Shown piece after piece: positions 1 to 8,371 of a DNA stretch of 64,000 nt; within the stretch, counting starts at the first letter, position 1, and each line of letters begins with the position of its first letter. A program made the position numbers and the translations under genes. The notes below the pieces were generated by a model, which was not told where the DNA came from, made no database searches, and saw nothing but the letters and a program-made list of their open reading frames with translations. The DNA comes from Rhodopseudomonas palustris. Lineage in GTDB: Bacteria; Pseudomonadota; Alphaproteobacteria; Rhizobiales; Xanthobacteraceae. The DNA lies in contig NZ_CP041387.1 of assembly GCF_007005445.1 (NCBI RefSeq), positions 4,231,501 through 4,295,500 of the forward strand, given 5' to 3'.

Positions 1-1
1 C

Positions 2-277
2 CGCTCCGAGGTCGCCGAAGGCGTGATCGTGCGCAAGGGCGCGGTGCTGGCGATGGGCGTGTTCCTCGGCGCCTCGACCAAGATCGTCGACCGCGAGACC
101 GGCGAAACTTTCATCGGCGAAGTGCCCGAATATGCCGTGCTGGTACCCGGCACGCTGCCCGGCAAGCCGCTCAAGAACGGCGCTCCCGGCCCGGCGACCG
201 CCTGCGCGGTGATCGTCAAGCGCGTCGACGAGCGCACCCGCTCCAAGACCTCGATCAACGAACTGCTGCGGGACTGA
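2..277 (+). CDS. dapD: 2,3,4,5-tetrahydropyridine-2,6-dicarboxylate N-succinyltransferase, C-terminal part
   Basis: Only the last 91 residues are in the window; the gene begins upstream. The segment has the alternating hydrophobic/Gly pattern of a left-handed beta-helix end ([20 protein letters not shown]) followed by the DapD-type tail with a PGTLPGK motif and Lys-rich end. DapD transfers succinyl from succinyl-CoA to tetrahydrodipicolinate in the lysine/meso-diaminopimelate pathway in the cytoplasm. The directly following dapE, 7 bp downstream, is the later desuccinylase of the same branch and supports the call. No sign of damage in the visible part. Confidence 0.93.
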   Translation, partial: RSEVAEGVIVRKGAVLAMGVFLGASTKIVDRETGETFIGEVPEYAVLVPGTLPGKPLKNGAPGPATACAVIVKRVDERTRSKTSINELLRD

Positions 278-284
278 CCGCACC

Positions 285-1442
285 GTGACCGCGACCGCGC
301 TCGAGATCGCGCAGGCGCTGCTGCGCTGTCCGTCGGTGACGCCGGCCGATGCCGGCGCGCTCGGCGTGCTGGAAACGCTGCTGACGGGCGCCGGCTTCGA
401 CGTGCATCGCGTCACATTCAGCGAGCCGGGCACCGCCGACATCGACAATCTGTATGCACGGATCGGCACCAGCGCGCCGCATCTCTGCTTCGCCGGCCAC
501 ACCGACGTGGTGCCGGCGGGCGATACGGGCGCATGGACTCACGACGCGTTTTCCGGTGACGTCGCGGACGGCCTGCTGTACGGCCGCGGCGCGGTCGATA
601 TGAAGGGCGGAATCGCCTGCGCGGTGGCGGCGACGCTGGACTATCTGGCGGCGAACGAGGGCAAGCCCAAAGGCTCGATCTCGTTCCTGATCACCGGTGA
701 CGAGGAAGACGTCGCCGTCAACGGCACCGTCAAGCTGCTGCAATGGGCGGCCGAGCGCGGCGAGCAATTCGATCACTGCATCGTCGGCGAGCCGAGCAAT
801 GTCGAGGCGATCGGCGATACCATCAAGATCGGCCGGCGTGGCTCGCAATCCGGCGTGCTGATCGTCGACGGCACGCAGGGTCACGTCGCCTACCCGCACC
901 GCGCCGCCAATCCGGTGCCGGACATTGCCAGACTGATCACCGCGCTGAACGACGAGCCGCTCGACGCCGGCTCGGCGCAGTTCCAGCCGTCAAATCTCGA
1001 ATTCACCTCGGTCGACGTCGGCAATCCGGCCACCAACGTGATCCCGGCGCAGGCCCGTGCCAAGTTCAACATCCGCTTCAACGATCACCACACGCAAGAC
1101 ACGTTGAAGGCGCTGGTCGAGCAGCGGCTCGCGGCCGCGTGCGGCAACCGCATCCGCGCCCGGATCGAGTGGCTGCCGTCGAACGCCGATGTGTTTGTCA
1201 CTAAGCCCGGCACCTTCACCGATCTGGTCGGCGCCGCAATCGCGGAAGTGACCGGCCGGACGCCCAATCTCAACACCGGCGGCGGTACCTCCGACGCGCG
1301 CTTCATCGCCAAGTTCTGCCCGGTTGTCGAATTCGGCCTGGTCGGCCAGACCATGCACCAGATCGACGAACGCACGCCGGTGAGCGACCTCGACAAGCTG
1401 ACCGCGATCTATCGTGGCGTGCTGGAGCGGTATTTCAAGTAA
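285..1442 (+). CDS. dapE: succinyl-diaminopimelate desuccinylase
   Basis: A 385-residue M20-family dinuclear zinc hydrolase, normal length for DapE. It releases succinate from N-succinyl-LL-diaminopimelate, feeding lysine and peptidoglycan synthesis. Visible metal and catalytic motifs are GHTD (His72, Asp74), VDMKGG (Asp105) and GDEED (Glu140/Glu141), with the lid/dimerisation domain in between and the C-terminal GGGTSDARF motif. The GTG start lies 7 bp after the dapD stop, so the two genes form one operon and are likely co-translated. It faces truA across a long inverted repeat that probably ends transcription from both sides. Confidence 0.96.
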   Translation: MTATALEIAQALLRCPSVTPADAGALGVLETLLTGAGFDVHRVTFSEPGTADIDNLYARIGTSAPHLCFAGHTDVVPAGDTGAWTHDAFSGDVADGLLYGRGAVDMKGGIACAVAATLDYLAANEGKPKGSISFLITGDEEDVAVNGTVKLLQWAAERGEQFDHCIVGEPSNVEAIGDTIKIGRRGSQSGVLIVDGTQGHVAYPHRAANPVPDIARLITALNDEPLDAGSAQFQPSNLEFTSVDVGNPATNVIPAQARAKFNIRFNDHHTQDTLKALVEQRLAAACGNRIRARIEWLPSNADVFVTKPGTFTDLVGAAIAEVTGRTPNLNTGGGTSDARFIAKFCPVVEFGLVGQTMHQIDERTPVSDLDKLTAIYRGVLERYFK

Positions 1443-1453
1443 TCACAACGACC

Positions 1454-1570
1454 CGTCATTCCGGGGCGCTCGCAAAGCGAGCGAACCCGGAATCTCGAGA
1501 TTCAGTTCACCGCTGCGTTCGCTACAACATCGAGATTCCGGGTTCGCGCTACGCGCGCCCCGGAATGACG
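1454..1570. repeat. family-A long inverted repeat (copy 1)
   Basis: A 117-bp palindromic element. The outer arms are perfect 16-mers (CGTCATTCCGGGGCGC at 1454-1469 and its complement at 1555-1570), the inner arms (1483-1498 with 1530-1545) are also perfect 16-mers, and a small hairpin (CGCTCGC-AAA-GCGAGCG) sits within the left half. It lies between the convergent dapE and truA. Related copies are at 29888 and 60317. It likely forms a strong cruciform RNA and could act as a bidirectional terminator or an mRNA 3' stabiliser; that role is inference. Confidence 0.9.
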
Positions 1571-1581
1571 AGTGTGGGCGC

Positions 1582-2319
1582 TCAGTAATCCACCTGCACC
1601 AGATACAGCCCCTCCGGCGGTGCGACCGGGCCGCAGGCGGAGCGCTTACGCGCGGCAAGTGCGGCGGCGAGATCATCTGCGGTCCAGCGGCCTTCGCCGA
1701 CCCAAACCAGCGAGCCGACCATCGAGCGGACCTGGCTGTGCAGGTAGGAGCGCGCATTCGTGACGATATCGACGGCGTCGCCGTCGCGGATCACGTCGAG
1801 CAGGTCGAGGGTCTTCTCCGGCGAGGCCGCCTGGCACTCGGTGTCGCGGAATGTGGTGAAGTCGTGCTTGCCGATCAGCACCTGCGCGGCGCGGTGCATC
1901 GCGTCGGTATCGAGCGACTTCGGCACCCGCCACACCTTGCCGAGATCGAGCGCCAGGTTGGAGCGGCGGTTGGCGATGCGATAGCGATAGTGCCGCCGCA
2001 CTGCCGAGAACCGCGCCTCGAACGTCTCCGGCACGATCTCGGCCGCCAGCACCGCGACCGGATTGGGCCGCAGATGGGCGTTCAGCGCGTCGCGGAGTTT
2101 GTCGGCGCGGAACGGCTTGGCGATGTCGAGATGCGCCACCTGCCCGAGCGCGTGGACGCCCGCGTCGGTGCGGCCGGCGCCGTGCACCCGCACCGCCTCG
2201 CCGCACGTCGCTAGTGCCGCCGCCTCCAGCGCGCCCTGCACCGACGGAAGCTTCGGCTGCAACTGCCAGCCACAAAACGGCGCGCCGTCATATTCGATGG
2301 TGAGTTTGTAGCGGGGCAT
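1582..2319 (-). CDS. truA: tRNA pseudouridine(38-40) synthase TruA
   Basis: A 245-residue TruA-family pseudouridine synthase that isomerises U38-U40 in the anticodon arm of tRNAs. The catalytic Asp is Asp52 in the GRTDAGVHA motif, and the later LYRYRI-type and SFLRxQVR-type motifs appear as RHYRYRI and [10 protein letters not shown] chose the ATG giving [12 protein letters not shown]; another in-frame ATG nine bases upstream (2328) would add three residues. It is the last gene of the leftward def-fmt-truA group but is separated from fmt by 176 bp that hold a family-B repeat, so it may be expressed at a lower level than def and fmt. Confidence 0.95.
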   Translation of the reverse strand: MPRYKLTIEYDGAPFCGWQLQPKLPSVQGALEAAALATCGEAVRVHGAGRTDAGVHALGQVAHLDIAKPFRADKLRDALNAHLRPNPVAVLAAEIVPETFEARFSAVRRHYRYRIANRRSNLALDLGKVWRVPKSLDTDAMHRAAQVLIGKHDFTTFRDTECQAASPEKTLDLLDVIRDGDAVDIVTNARSYLHSQVRSMVGSLVWVGEGRWTADDLAAALAARKRSACGPVAPPEGLYLVQVDY

Positions 2320-2360
2320 GCGACTCATCTTTAGGGCGCGGCGTAGCCCCGAATTCTGTC

Positions 2361-2463
2361 GTCATCGCCCGGCTCGACCGGGCGACCCAGTATTGCAGAG
2401 CGTCAGTAACAGATCACGAACGCTCTGGGATACTGGGCCACCCGCATGCGCGGGTGGTGACGG
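2361..2463. repeat. family-B inverted repeat (copy 1), inside def-fmt-truA group
   Basis: A ~103-bp element bounded by GTCATCGCCCGG and the matching GGGTGGTGACGGC end. The central arms (2386-2403 and 2420-2437) pair at 16 of 18 positions around CCCAGTAT. The same plan (GTCAT..., CCCAGTATT, CAGAGCG, TACTGGG, GATGACGGC) recurs at 30496-30598. This copy sits between two genes read in the same direction. Confidence 0.85.
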
Positions 2464-2495
2464 CCGACGATTGGGGTAGCGGCTCGGATAGAACC

Positions 2496-3428
2496 CTAAG
2501 CCACCCGCACGCCCTTCGCGATCGGGGTGCCGCGCAAAAACTCCTCGACGGTCATCGGCTGCTTGCCGGCGCGCTGCAATTGCGCGATCCGGATCGCGCC
2601 GTCGCCGCAAGCAATCGTGAGATCATCGCCGATCACTTCGCCCGGCGTACCGCGGCCCTCGGCGAGCGCGCAGCGCAGCACCTTGATCCGCACCGGCTGA
2701 CCTTCGATCGGCAATTCGCACCACGCGCCCGGGAACGGCGACAGGCCGTGGATGTGGCGCAGCACCGCGCGCGCCGGCTGCGAAAAGTCGATCCTGGCTT
2801 CGGCCTTGTCGATCTTGGCCGCGTAGGTGACGCCATCTTCGGGCTGCCTGGTGAGCTGCAGCCCGCCGCGCTCCAGCGCCGCCATCGCCCGCACCATCAG
2901 GTCGGCGCCGAGCCGGGCGAGCTGATCGTGCACGTCGGTGACCGTCATGGCGTCGGTAATGGCGATCCGCTCGGCCATCGCGACGTCGCCGGTGTCGAGG
3001 CCAGCGTCCATCTTCATCACCATCACGCCGGTTTCGGCGTCACCCGCCATGATGGCGCGATTGAGCGGCGCGGCGCCGCGCCAGCGCGGCAGCAGCGAGC
3101 CGTGCAGATTGAAGCAGCCAAGTGCGGGCGCATCGAGAATCGGCTGCGGCAGAATCATGCCATAAGCGACGACGACGGCCGCATCCGCCTCGTGGGCGCG
3201 AAAATTCGCCAGCGCCTCCTCGGTGCGCAACGTCTTCGGCGTCAGCACGGGCGCCTGCAGCCGATGTGCCGCGAGCGCCACCGGCGTCTCCTGCAGCTTC
3301 ATGCCGCGACCGGCCGGTTTCGGCTCGCGCGTGTAAACCGCGGCAATGTCGTGCCCGTAGGCCGACAGCGCCAGCAGCGTCGGCACCGCGAATTCGGGCG
3401 TGCCCATGAAGACGAGGCGAAGCGGCAT
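2496..3428 (-). CDS. fmt: methionyl-tRNA formyltransferase
   Basis: A 310-residue protein that formylates initiator Met-tRNA using 10-formyl-tetrahydrofolate. The N-terminal domain carries the catalytic Asn107, His109 (FNLHGSLLPRWRG) and Asp145 (DAGLDTGD) triad; the C-terminal beta-barrel tRNA-binding domain follows. I chose the ATG that gives MPLRLVFMGTPEF, the usual family start, although the open frame continues 21 codons upstream. It follows def by 75 bp, the classical pairing of formylation and deformylation genes. Confidence 0.97.
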   Translation of the reverse strand: MPLRLVFMGTPEFAVPTLLALSAYGHDIAAVYTREPKPAGRGMKLQETPVALAAHRLQAPVLTPKTLRTEEALANFRAHEADAAVVVAYGMILPQPILDAPALGCFNLHGSLLPRWRGAAPLNRAIMAGDAETGVMVMKMDAGLDTGDVAMAERIAITDAMTVTDVHDQLARLGADLMVRAMAALERGGLQLTRQPEDGVTYAAKIDKAEARIDFSQPARAVLRHIHGLSPFPGAWCELPIEGQPVRIKVLRCALAEGRGTPGEVIGDDLTIACGDGAIRIAQLQRAGKQPMTVEEFLRGTPIAKGVRVA

Positions 3429-3503
3429 GACATAAGTCCTGGACAGATCTGGCGATGGAGGCCGAGCGGCCGCAACGCGCCCGCCGGTCACCTGCGCGAG
3501 CGC

Positions 3504-4031
3504 TCAGACGTATTTGATGCCGCGCTTGGCAGCCTTCTCGAACTTGCGAATCACCATCGCGCGCTTCAGCTTCGACAGGTGATCGACGAACAGCACGCCG
3601 TTGAGGTGGTCGATCTCGTGCTGGATGCAGGTCGCGAACAGACCGTCGGCGTCCTCTTCCCGGACGTTGCCGTCGAGATCGGTGTAGCGGATCCGCACCG
3701 TCTTCGGGCGCTCGACCTCGGCGTAGTATTCCGGGATCGACAGGCAGCCTTCCTCATAGACGTTCATCTCAGCGGACGCGCCGACGATCTCAGGATTGAT
3801 GAAGGCGCGCGGATCGCTTTTGCCGTCGCCCTCCTTGCGGACGATATCCATCGTGATCAGCCGCACCGGCTCGGCGATCTGGATCGCCGCCAGCCCGATT
3901 CCGGGGGCCTCGTACATGCTCTCGAACATATCGTCGGCGAGCTTGCGGATCTCGGTCGTCACCTCGGCGACGGGCTTGGAGATTTCACGTAGCCGCTTGT
4001 CGGGCAGGATGATGATTTCGCGCAGGGCCAT
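3504..4031 (-). CDS. def: peptide deformylase
   Basis: A 175-residue metallopeptidase that removes the N-formyl group from nascent proteins. All three family motifs are intact: GIGLAAIQ (motif 1), EGCLSIP with ligand Cys96, and QHEIDHLNG with ligands His138 and His142 and catalytic Glu139. First gene of the leftward def-fmt-truA group; it is divergent from rmuC across about 120 bp that must contain both promoters. Confidence 0.97.
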   Translation of the reverse strand: MALREIIILPDKRLREISKPVAEVTTEIRKLADDMFESMYEAPGIGLAAIQIAEPVRLITMDIVRKEGDGKSDPRAFINPEIVGASAEMNVYEEGCLSIPEYYAEVERPKTVRIRYTDLDGNVREEDADGLFATCIQHEIDHLNGVLFVDHLSKLKRAMVIRKFEKAAKRGIKYV

Positions 4032-4150
4032 GGCGGCGATTTAAGCGGCGCCGACGTTGCGGTCAATCCGGGACCGAACGGAGCCTCTGCCACTTTCGGC
4101 GCGTTCGGGCTTAAAGGTCTGTTCAGCGCCCTGTTCTATCTTCGTTCCCC

Positions 4151-5380
4151 ATGAGTGTGCAATCTGCGACACCGGCGGCGATGGATCAGATCCTGTTCAG
4201 GTTCGGCGACCTCCCGGTCAGCGTCGGAATGGCCGGCGGGGCTATTGCAGTCGTGGCACTGGCGCTGCTCGCGATCATCGCCGTGCTGGTGGCCCGGGGC
4301 AGCGCCGCGCGGCGGACCGCAGAGATCGACCAGCGGCTGGCACTGTTGATGCGGGCCCAGCACGAGGCCAACGGCCGGGTCGATGCGATGGGCCGGGCGC
4401 TCGCCGGCCGCCAGGCCGAGATGGCCCGGGCGATGAGCGAACGGCTCGACAGCGTCACCCACCGGTTCGGCCAGTCGCTGACCCAGTCGACCCGCTACAC
4501 CATGCAGAGCCTGCAGGCGCTGCACGAGCGGCTCGGCATCATTGACCGTGCCCATGACAACCTCACCGAATTGACCGATCAGGTGACGACCCTGCGCGAC
4601 GTGCTCGCCAACAAGCAGGCGCGCGGCGCGTTCGGCCAGGCCAGGATGGAAACGATCGTGCAGGACGGGCTGCCGAAGGGCTCGTTCGCGTTCCAATACA
4701 CGCTGTCGACCGGCAAGCGGCCGGACTGCGTGGTGCTGATGCCGGATCAGCCGCCGCTGTGCATCGATGCCAAGTTCCCGCTCGAAGCCGTCACAGCGCT
4801 GCGCGAGGCGCGGACCGACGAGGAGAGAAAGTCCGCTTCGCAGCGGCTGCGCATCGACGTGATGCGCCACGTCGACGACATTGCGTCGAAATATCTGATC
4901 CCGGGCGAGACCCAGGACACCGCGCTGATGTTCGTGCCGTCGGAGTCGGTCTATGCGGAAATCCACGACGGTTTCGACGACGTGATTCAGAAGGCCTATC
5001 GTGCCCGCGTCGTGCTGGTGTCGCCGTCGCTCTTGATGCTGGCGATCCAGGTGATGCAGCAGATCCTGAAGGACGCGCGCATGCGCGACGCCGCCGACCA
5101 GATCCGCACCGAAGTGCTCAGCCTGTCCGACGATCTGGCTCGCTTGCGCGAGCGCGTCACCAAACTGCAGACCCATTTCGGCCAGGTCAACGACGACGTC
5201 CGCCAGATCCTGATCTCGGCCGACAAGATCGAGCGCCGCGCCGCTCGGATCGAGGAGCTGGACTTCAGCGACCCGGCCGCCCCTGCAGCGGCTTCCGCGC
5301 CCGAAGCGCCGTTGGCGCCCGACCGCGCTGACCTGTTCGCCGCAGCGAGCTTCCGCATCGACGAAATGACGCGGAGCTGA
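4151..5380 (+). CDS. rmuC: RmuC-family DNA recombination protein
   Basis: A 409-residue protein with an N-terminal membrane segment (about residues 20-40), a coiled-coil region rich in Gln, Arg and Leu (about 50-150) and the RmuC nuclease-like core including the VLMPDQPPLCIDAKFPLEA stretch, where the Asp-x-Lys is the PD-(D/E)XK-like active site. RmuC limits recombination between inverted repeats in E. coli, which is of interest here because the window is rich in long inverted repeats. The C-terminus is an Ala/Pro-rich tail. Monocistronic as far as visible. Confidence 0.88.
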   Translation: MSVQSATPAAMDQILFRFGDLPVSVGMAGGAIAVVALALLAIIAVLVARGSAARRTAEIDQRLALLMRAQHEANGRVDAMGRALAGRQAEMARAMSERLDSVTHRFGQSLTQSTRYTMQSLQALHERLGIIDRAHDNLTELTDQVTTLRDVLANKQARGAFGQARMETIVQDGLPKGSFAFQYTLSTGKRPDCVVLMPDQPPLCIDAKFPLEAVTALREARTDEERKSASQRLRIDVMRHVDDIASKYLIPGETQDTALMFVPSESVYAEIHDGFDDVIQKAYRARVVLVSPSLLMLAIQVMQQILKDARMRDAADQIRTEVLSLSDDLARLRERVTKLQTHFGQVNDDVRQILISADKIERRAARIEELDFSDPAAPAAASAPEAPLAPDRADLFAAASFRIDEMTRS

Positions 5381-5450
5381 CGAAGCAGGGCTCCGGCCAT
5401 CATCACCGCGGCCGCCCGCTTGGCGCCGCCGAATCGGATAGATTCACCCC

Positions 5451-6830
5451 ATGACTAGCCCCGCTTCCGGCCTGCCACAGGCCGATCCCGCCGCTCCGCA
5501 GAGTCCCGCCAAGCCGGGCTGGCGCGACGCGATGGCGGTGTATTTGCAGCCCCGCGTGCTGGTGGTGCTGTTTCTCGGGTTCGCGTCGGGGCTCCCGCTG
5601 GCACTGTCTGGCTCGACGCTGCTGGTCTGGATGCGGGAGTCCGGCGTCGATCTCGGCACCATCGGGCTGTTCGCGCTGGTCGGCACGCCCTACACGCTGA
5701 AGTTCATCTGGGCGCCGCTGGTCGATGCGCTGCATGTCCCGCTGCTGACGCGCGCCTTCGGCCGCCGTCGCGGCTGGCTGGTGTTCGCGCAGCTATTGCT
5801 GATCGCCGCAATCCTGCTGCTGGCGCTCACCGATCCGGCGAAGTCGCCGCTGTATGTGGCAATCGGCGCGTTGCTGGTCGCCGCCGCCTCGGCGACCCAG
5901 GACATCGTCATCGACGCCTTCCGCGTGGAGAGCCTTCCGGAAGACGAGCAGGCTGCCGGTATGGCGTCCTATGTGGCCGCCTACCGGATCGGCATGTTAA
6001 TCTCGACCGCTGGCGTGCTGTTCCTGGTCAGCGCTTATGAGAGCACTGGACTGACGCGCAACACCGCGTGGATGTGGGGCTATGTGACGATGGCCGCAAT
6101 GGTGCTGATCGGCACCGTCACGGCGCTGGTCGCCACCGAGCCGGAGCAGTCACGCCGCGCCGAAGCGGCGACCAGCGGCGAAAGCAGCTTCAAGCGGGTG
6201 TTCCACGCGGCGCTCGGCGCCTTCACCGAATTTCTCACCCGCAAGGATGCGCTCACCGTCCTCGCCTTCGTGGTGCTGTTCAAGTTCACCGACGCGTTCT
6301 CCGGCACCATGACGGCGCCGTTCGTGATCGATCTCGGCTATTCGCGCAACGACTATGCGGCGATCGTCAAGGGAGTCGGGCTGGCGGCAACGCTGATCGG
6401 CGGCTTCGCCGGCGGCTATTTGGCCCGGCGCTATTCGCTGGTCACCAGCCTGTGGATCGGGGCGGTGCTGCAGGCGGTGTCGAATCTGGCGTTCGCCTGG
6501 CTGTCGACCGTCGGCGTCAATCAATGGGCGCTGGCGATGGCGATCTCGGTGGAGAATTTCACCGGCGCGATCGGCACGGTGATCTTCGTCGCGTACCTGT
6601 CGGCGCTGTGCCAGAACCCGCTACATACCGCAACGCAGTACGCGCTTCTCACCGCGCTGGCCGCGGTCGGTCGCACCTATCTGTCCGCCGGCGCCGGCTA
6701 CGTGGCACAGGCGACCGGCTGGCCGGCATTCTTCATCATCAGCGTCGCAGTGGCCGTCCCGAGCCTGGTGCTGCTGGCCTTTCTGCAACGCCGCGACCAC
6801 TTCGCCACGCTCCGGCCGGCGAAGGCGTAG
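5451..6830 (+). CDS. ampG: AmpG-like MFS permease (muropeptide transporter family)
   Basis: A 459-residue, very hydrophobic protein with about 12-14 predicted membrane segments. It matches the AmpG-type MFS branch: the first helix has FLGFASGLPLALSGS, loop 2-3 has PYTLKFIWAPLVD, and ATQDIVIDAFRVE follows, all typical of AmpG. AmpG imports GlcNAc-anhydroMurNAc peptides from the periplasm for cell-wall recycling. No ampC or ampD lies nearby in this window, so the substrate rests on family resemblance only. It faces a small exported protein gene across 37 bp. Confidence 0.85.
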   Translation: MTSPASGLPQADPAAPQSPAKPGWRDAMAVYLQPRVLVVLFLGFASGLPLALSGSTLLVWMRESGVDLGTIGLFALVGTPYTLKFIWAPLVDALHVPLLTRAFGRRRGWLVFAQLLLIAAILLLALTDPAKSPLYVAIGALLVAAASATQDIVIDAFRVESLPEDEQAAGMASYVAAYRIGMLISTAGVLFLVSAYESTGLTRNTAWMWGYVTMAAMVLIGTVTALVATEPEQSRRAEAATSGESSFKRVFHAALGAFTEFLTRKDALTVLAFVVLFKFTDAFSGTMTAPFVIDLGYSRNDYAAIVKGVGLAATLIGGFAGGYLARRYSLVTSLWIGAVLQAVSNLAFAWLSTVGVNQWALAMAISVENFTGAIGTVIFVAYLSALCQNPLHTATQYALLTALAAVGRTYLSAGAGYVAQATGWPAFFIISVAVAVPSLVLLAFLQRRDHFATLRPAKA

Positions 6831-6867
6831 CAAACGCTCGCTCCCCACGAACGCGAGTGGCTGCGGC

Positions 6868-7299
6868 TTACTTCACCAGACTCCATTTGGTCACGACCGC
6901 TTCGCTGATCTGGCCGGGCTCGCTGGCGCACGCCACCGACCCGACCTTCAGCGCGACCTGTTTGCCGCGGTGAGACTTCAATTGCGATGCCTGGGCTTCG
7001 TCCGCCGGAACGATCTGGAACGTCTCGGGGCCGTTTTCGAGGTTGCAGAGCCCGGACGGCGCCGGCAGCCGACGCGGATCGCTGACGAGCTGATAAACCG
7101 GGCCGGCCTTGCCCCTCGCCCGCGTCTTCAGCGCGTTGAGTTCGCCGCTGAGCAGGTCGCCGATCCGCAGCGCGGTGGGCTTCGGCAGCGCCGCCTGCGC
7201 CTGGCCGCCCTGTGGCGCATCATTCGCCGATGCCGCGGGGGCGGCGAGCGTGACGGCGAGCGCGGCGATCGTCAAGAACGGGAAGCGGAATCGAGTCAT
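6868..7299 (-). CDS. small exported protein of unknown function
   Basis: A 143-residue protein starting with a clear signal peptide: basic MTRFRF, a hydrophobic core and a likely cleavage after ASA at about residue 25. The mature part is about 118 residues with two cysteines that could form a disulfide (in SGLCNLEN and SVACASEP) and no motif I recognise. I chose the ATG just before the signal sequence, as the open frame further upstream runs into the recR 3' end. It follows recR by 19 bp, so it is probably the last gene of the dnaX-ybaB-recR transcript. Confidence 0.75.
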   Translation of the reverse strand: MTRFRFPFLTIAALAVTLAAPAASANDAPQGGQAQAALPKPTALRIGDLLSGELNALKTRARGKAGPVYQLVSDPRRLPAPSGLCNLENGPETFQIVPADEAQASQLKSHRGKQVALKVGSVACASEPGQISEAVVTKWSLVK

Positions 7300-7318
7300 T
7301 AGGTCCAATCCGGTTAGG

Positions 7319-7924
7319 TCAGAACAAGGTACGCTGTCGCATCGCCGCCGACAGCGTTCCTTCGTCGAGATAGTCGAGTTCACCGCCGACCGGTACGCCA
7401 TGAGCCAGCCGGGTCACCTTGACGCCTGCGTCCTGCAAAAGGTCGGTGACGTAATGTGCGGTGGTCTGGCCGTCGACAGTCGCGTTCAGCGCCAGGATGA
7501 TCTCGGCGACGCCGGGATCGTGCGCGCGCTTCACCAAAGCGTCGATCGTCAGATCATCCGGGCCGACGCCGTCGAGCGGCGACAGCGTCGCGCCGAGAAC
7601 GTGGTATCGGCCGTTTGTGGCGGACGCGCGTTCGAGGGCCCACAGATCGGCGACGTCGGCCACCACCACGATGATCGAGGAATCGCGCCGCGGATCGGTG
7701 CATACCGTGCAGGGATTCTGCGTGTCGATGTTGCCGCAGGTTGTACACACCTGGATCTTGTCGATCGCGACCTGGAGCGCCGCGGCGAGCGGTGCCATCA
7801 GCGCGTCGCGCTTCTTGATCAGATGCAGCGCGGCGCGGCGCGCCGACCGCGGCCCCAATCCGGGAAGCCGCGCCAGCAACTGGATCAGACGTTCGATCTC
7901 GGGGCCTGCGACCGAACTGGCCAT
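7319..7924 (-). CDS. recR: recombination mediator protein RecR
   Basis: A 201-residue RecR: N-terminal helix-hairpin-helix ([11 protein letters not shown], residues 20-30), a C4 zinc finger (Cys60, Cys63, Cys72, Cys75), a Toprim domain starting around residue 82 ([16 protein letters not shown]) and a C-terminal Walker-B-like region ([11 protein letters not shown]). RecR works with RecO/RecF to load RecA on SSB-coated gaps. The dnaX-ybaB-recR order is conserved widely in bacteria. Confidence 0.97.
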   Translation of the reverse strand: MASSVAGPEIERLIQLLARLPGLGPRSARRAALHLIKKRDALMAPLAAALQVAIDKIQVCTTCGNIDTQNPCTVCTDPRRDSSIIVVVADVADLWALERASATNGRYHVLGATLSPLDGVGPDDLTIDALVKRAHDPGVAEIILALNATVDGQTTAHYVTDLLQDAGVKVTRLAHGVPVGGELDYLDEGTLSAAMRQRTLF

Positions 7925-8029
7925 CGGGAATTCGTCTCCGTTCGGTGGTCGGACGCGCGACGCACGGCTTCCGCCGGTCTCGTCACGGAGACGGGCGTTT
8001 GGTGGGGCGAATCGAAAGGCCGGAAAAGA

Positions 8030-8350
8030 CTAACCCAGGCCGAGTCCAGGCGGCAGGCCGAGGCCCCCGGTCAGCGCCTGCATTTTCTCCTGCATCGCCG
8101 CTTCCGCTTTGCGATGGGCGTCGCCATGCGCCGCCACCAGAAGATCTTCGAGGACTTCGCGCTCCTCGGGGTTGATCAGCGACGGGTCGATCGAGATGCC
8201 ACGCACCTCCATCTTGGCGCTCATCCGCACCTTGACGAGGCCGCCGCCGGACAGCCCTTCGACCTCGATCTGGTCGAGTTCGGCCTGCATCGCCTTCATC
8301 TTCGATTGAAGCTGCGCCGCCTGTTTCATCATGCCGAGAAAGTCAGCCAT
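8030..8350 (-). CDS. ybaB: YbaB/EbfC nucleoid-associated protein
   Basis: A 106-residue DNA-binding protein of the YbaB/EbfC family, which forms tweezer-like dimers that bind DNA non-specifically. Family signatures visible are [19 protein letters not shown] near the N-terminus, the [15 protein letters not shown] strand segment and ISIDPSLI. It lies between dnaX (21 bp) and recR (105 bp), its usual place. Confidence 0.95.
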   Translation of the reverse strand: MADFLGMMKQAAQLQSKMKAMQAELDQIEVEGLSGGGLVKVRMSAKMEVRGISIDPSLINPEEREVLEDLLVAAHGDAHRKAEAAMQEKMQALTGGLGLPPGLGLG

Positions 8351-8371
8351 GATCGGATTCCTTTCAGATCG

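Noticed and set aside
2454..3992. 512-codon plus-strand frame opposite fmt and def
   Set aside because: Spans two well-supported genes on the other strand and includes repeat-derived sequence.
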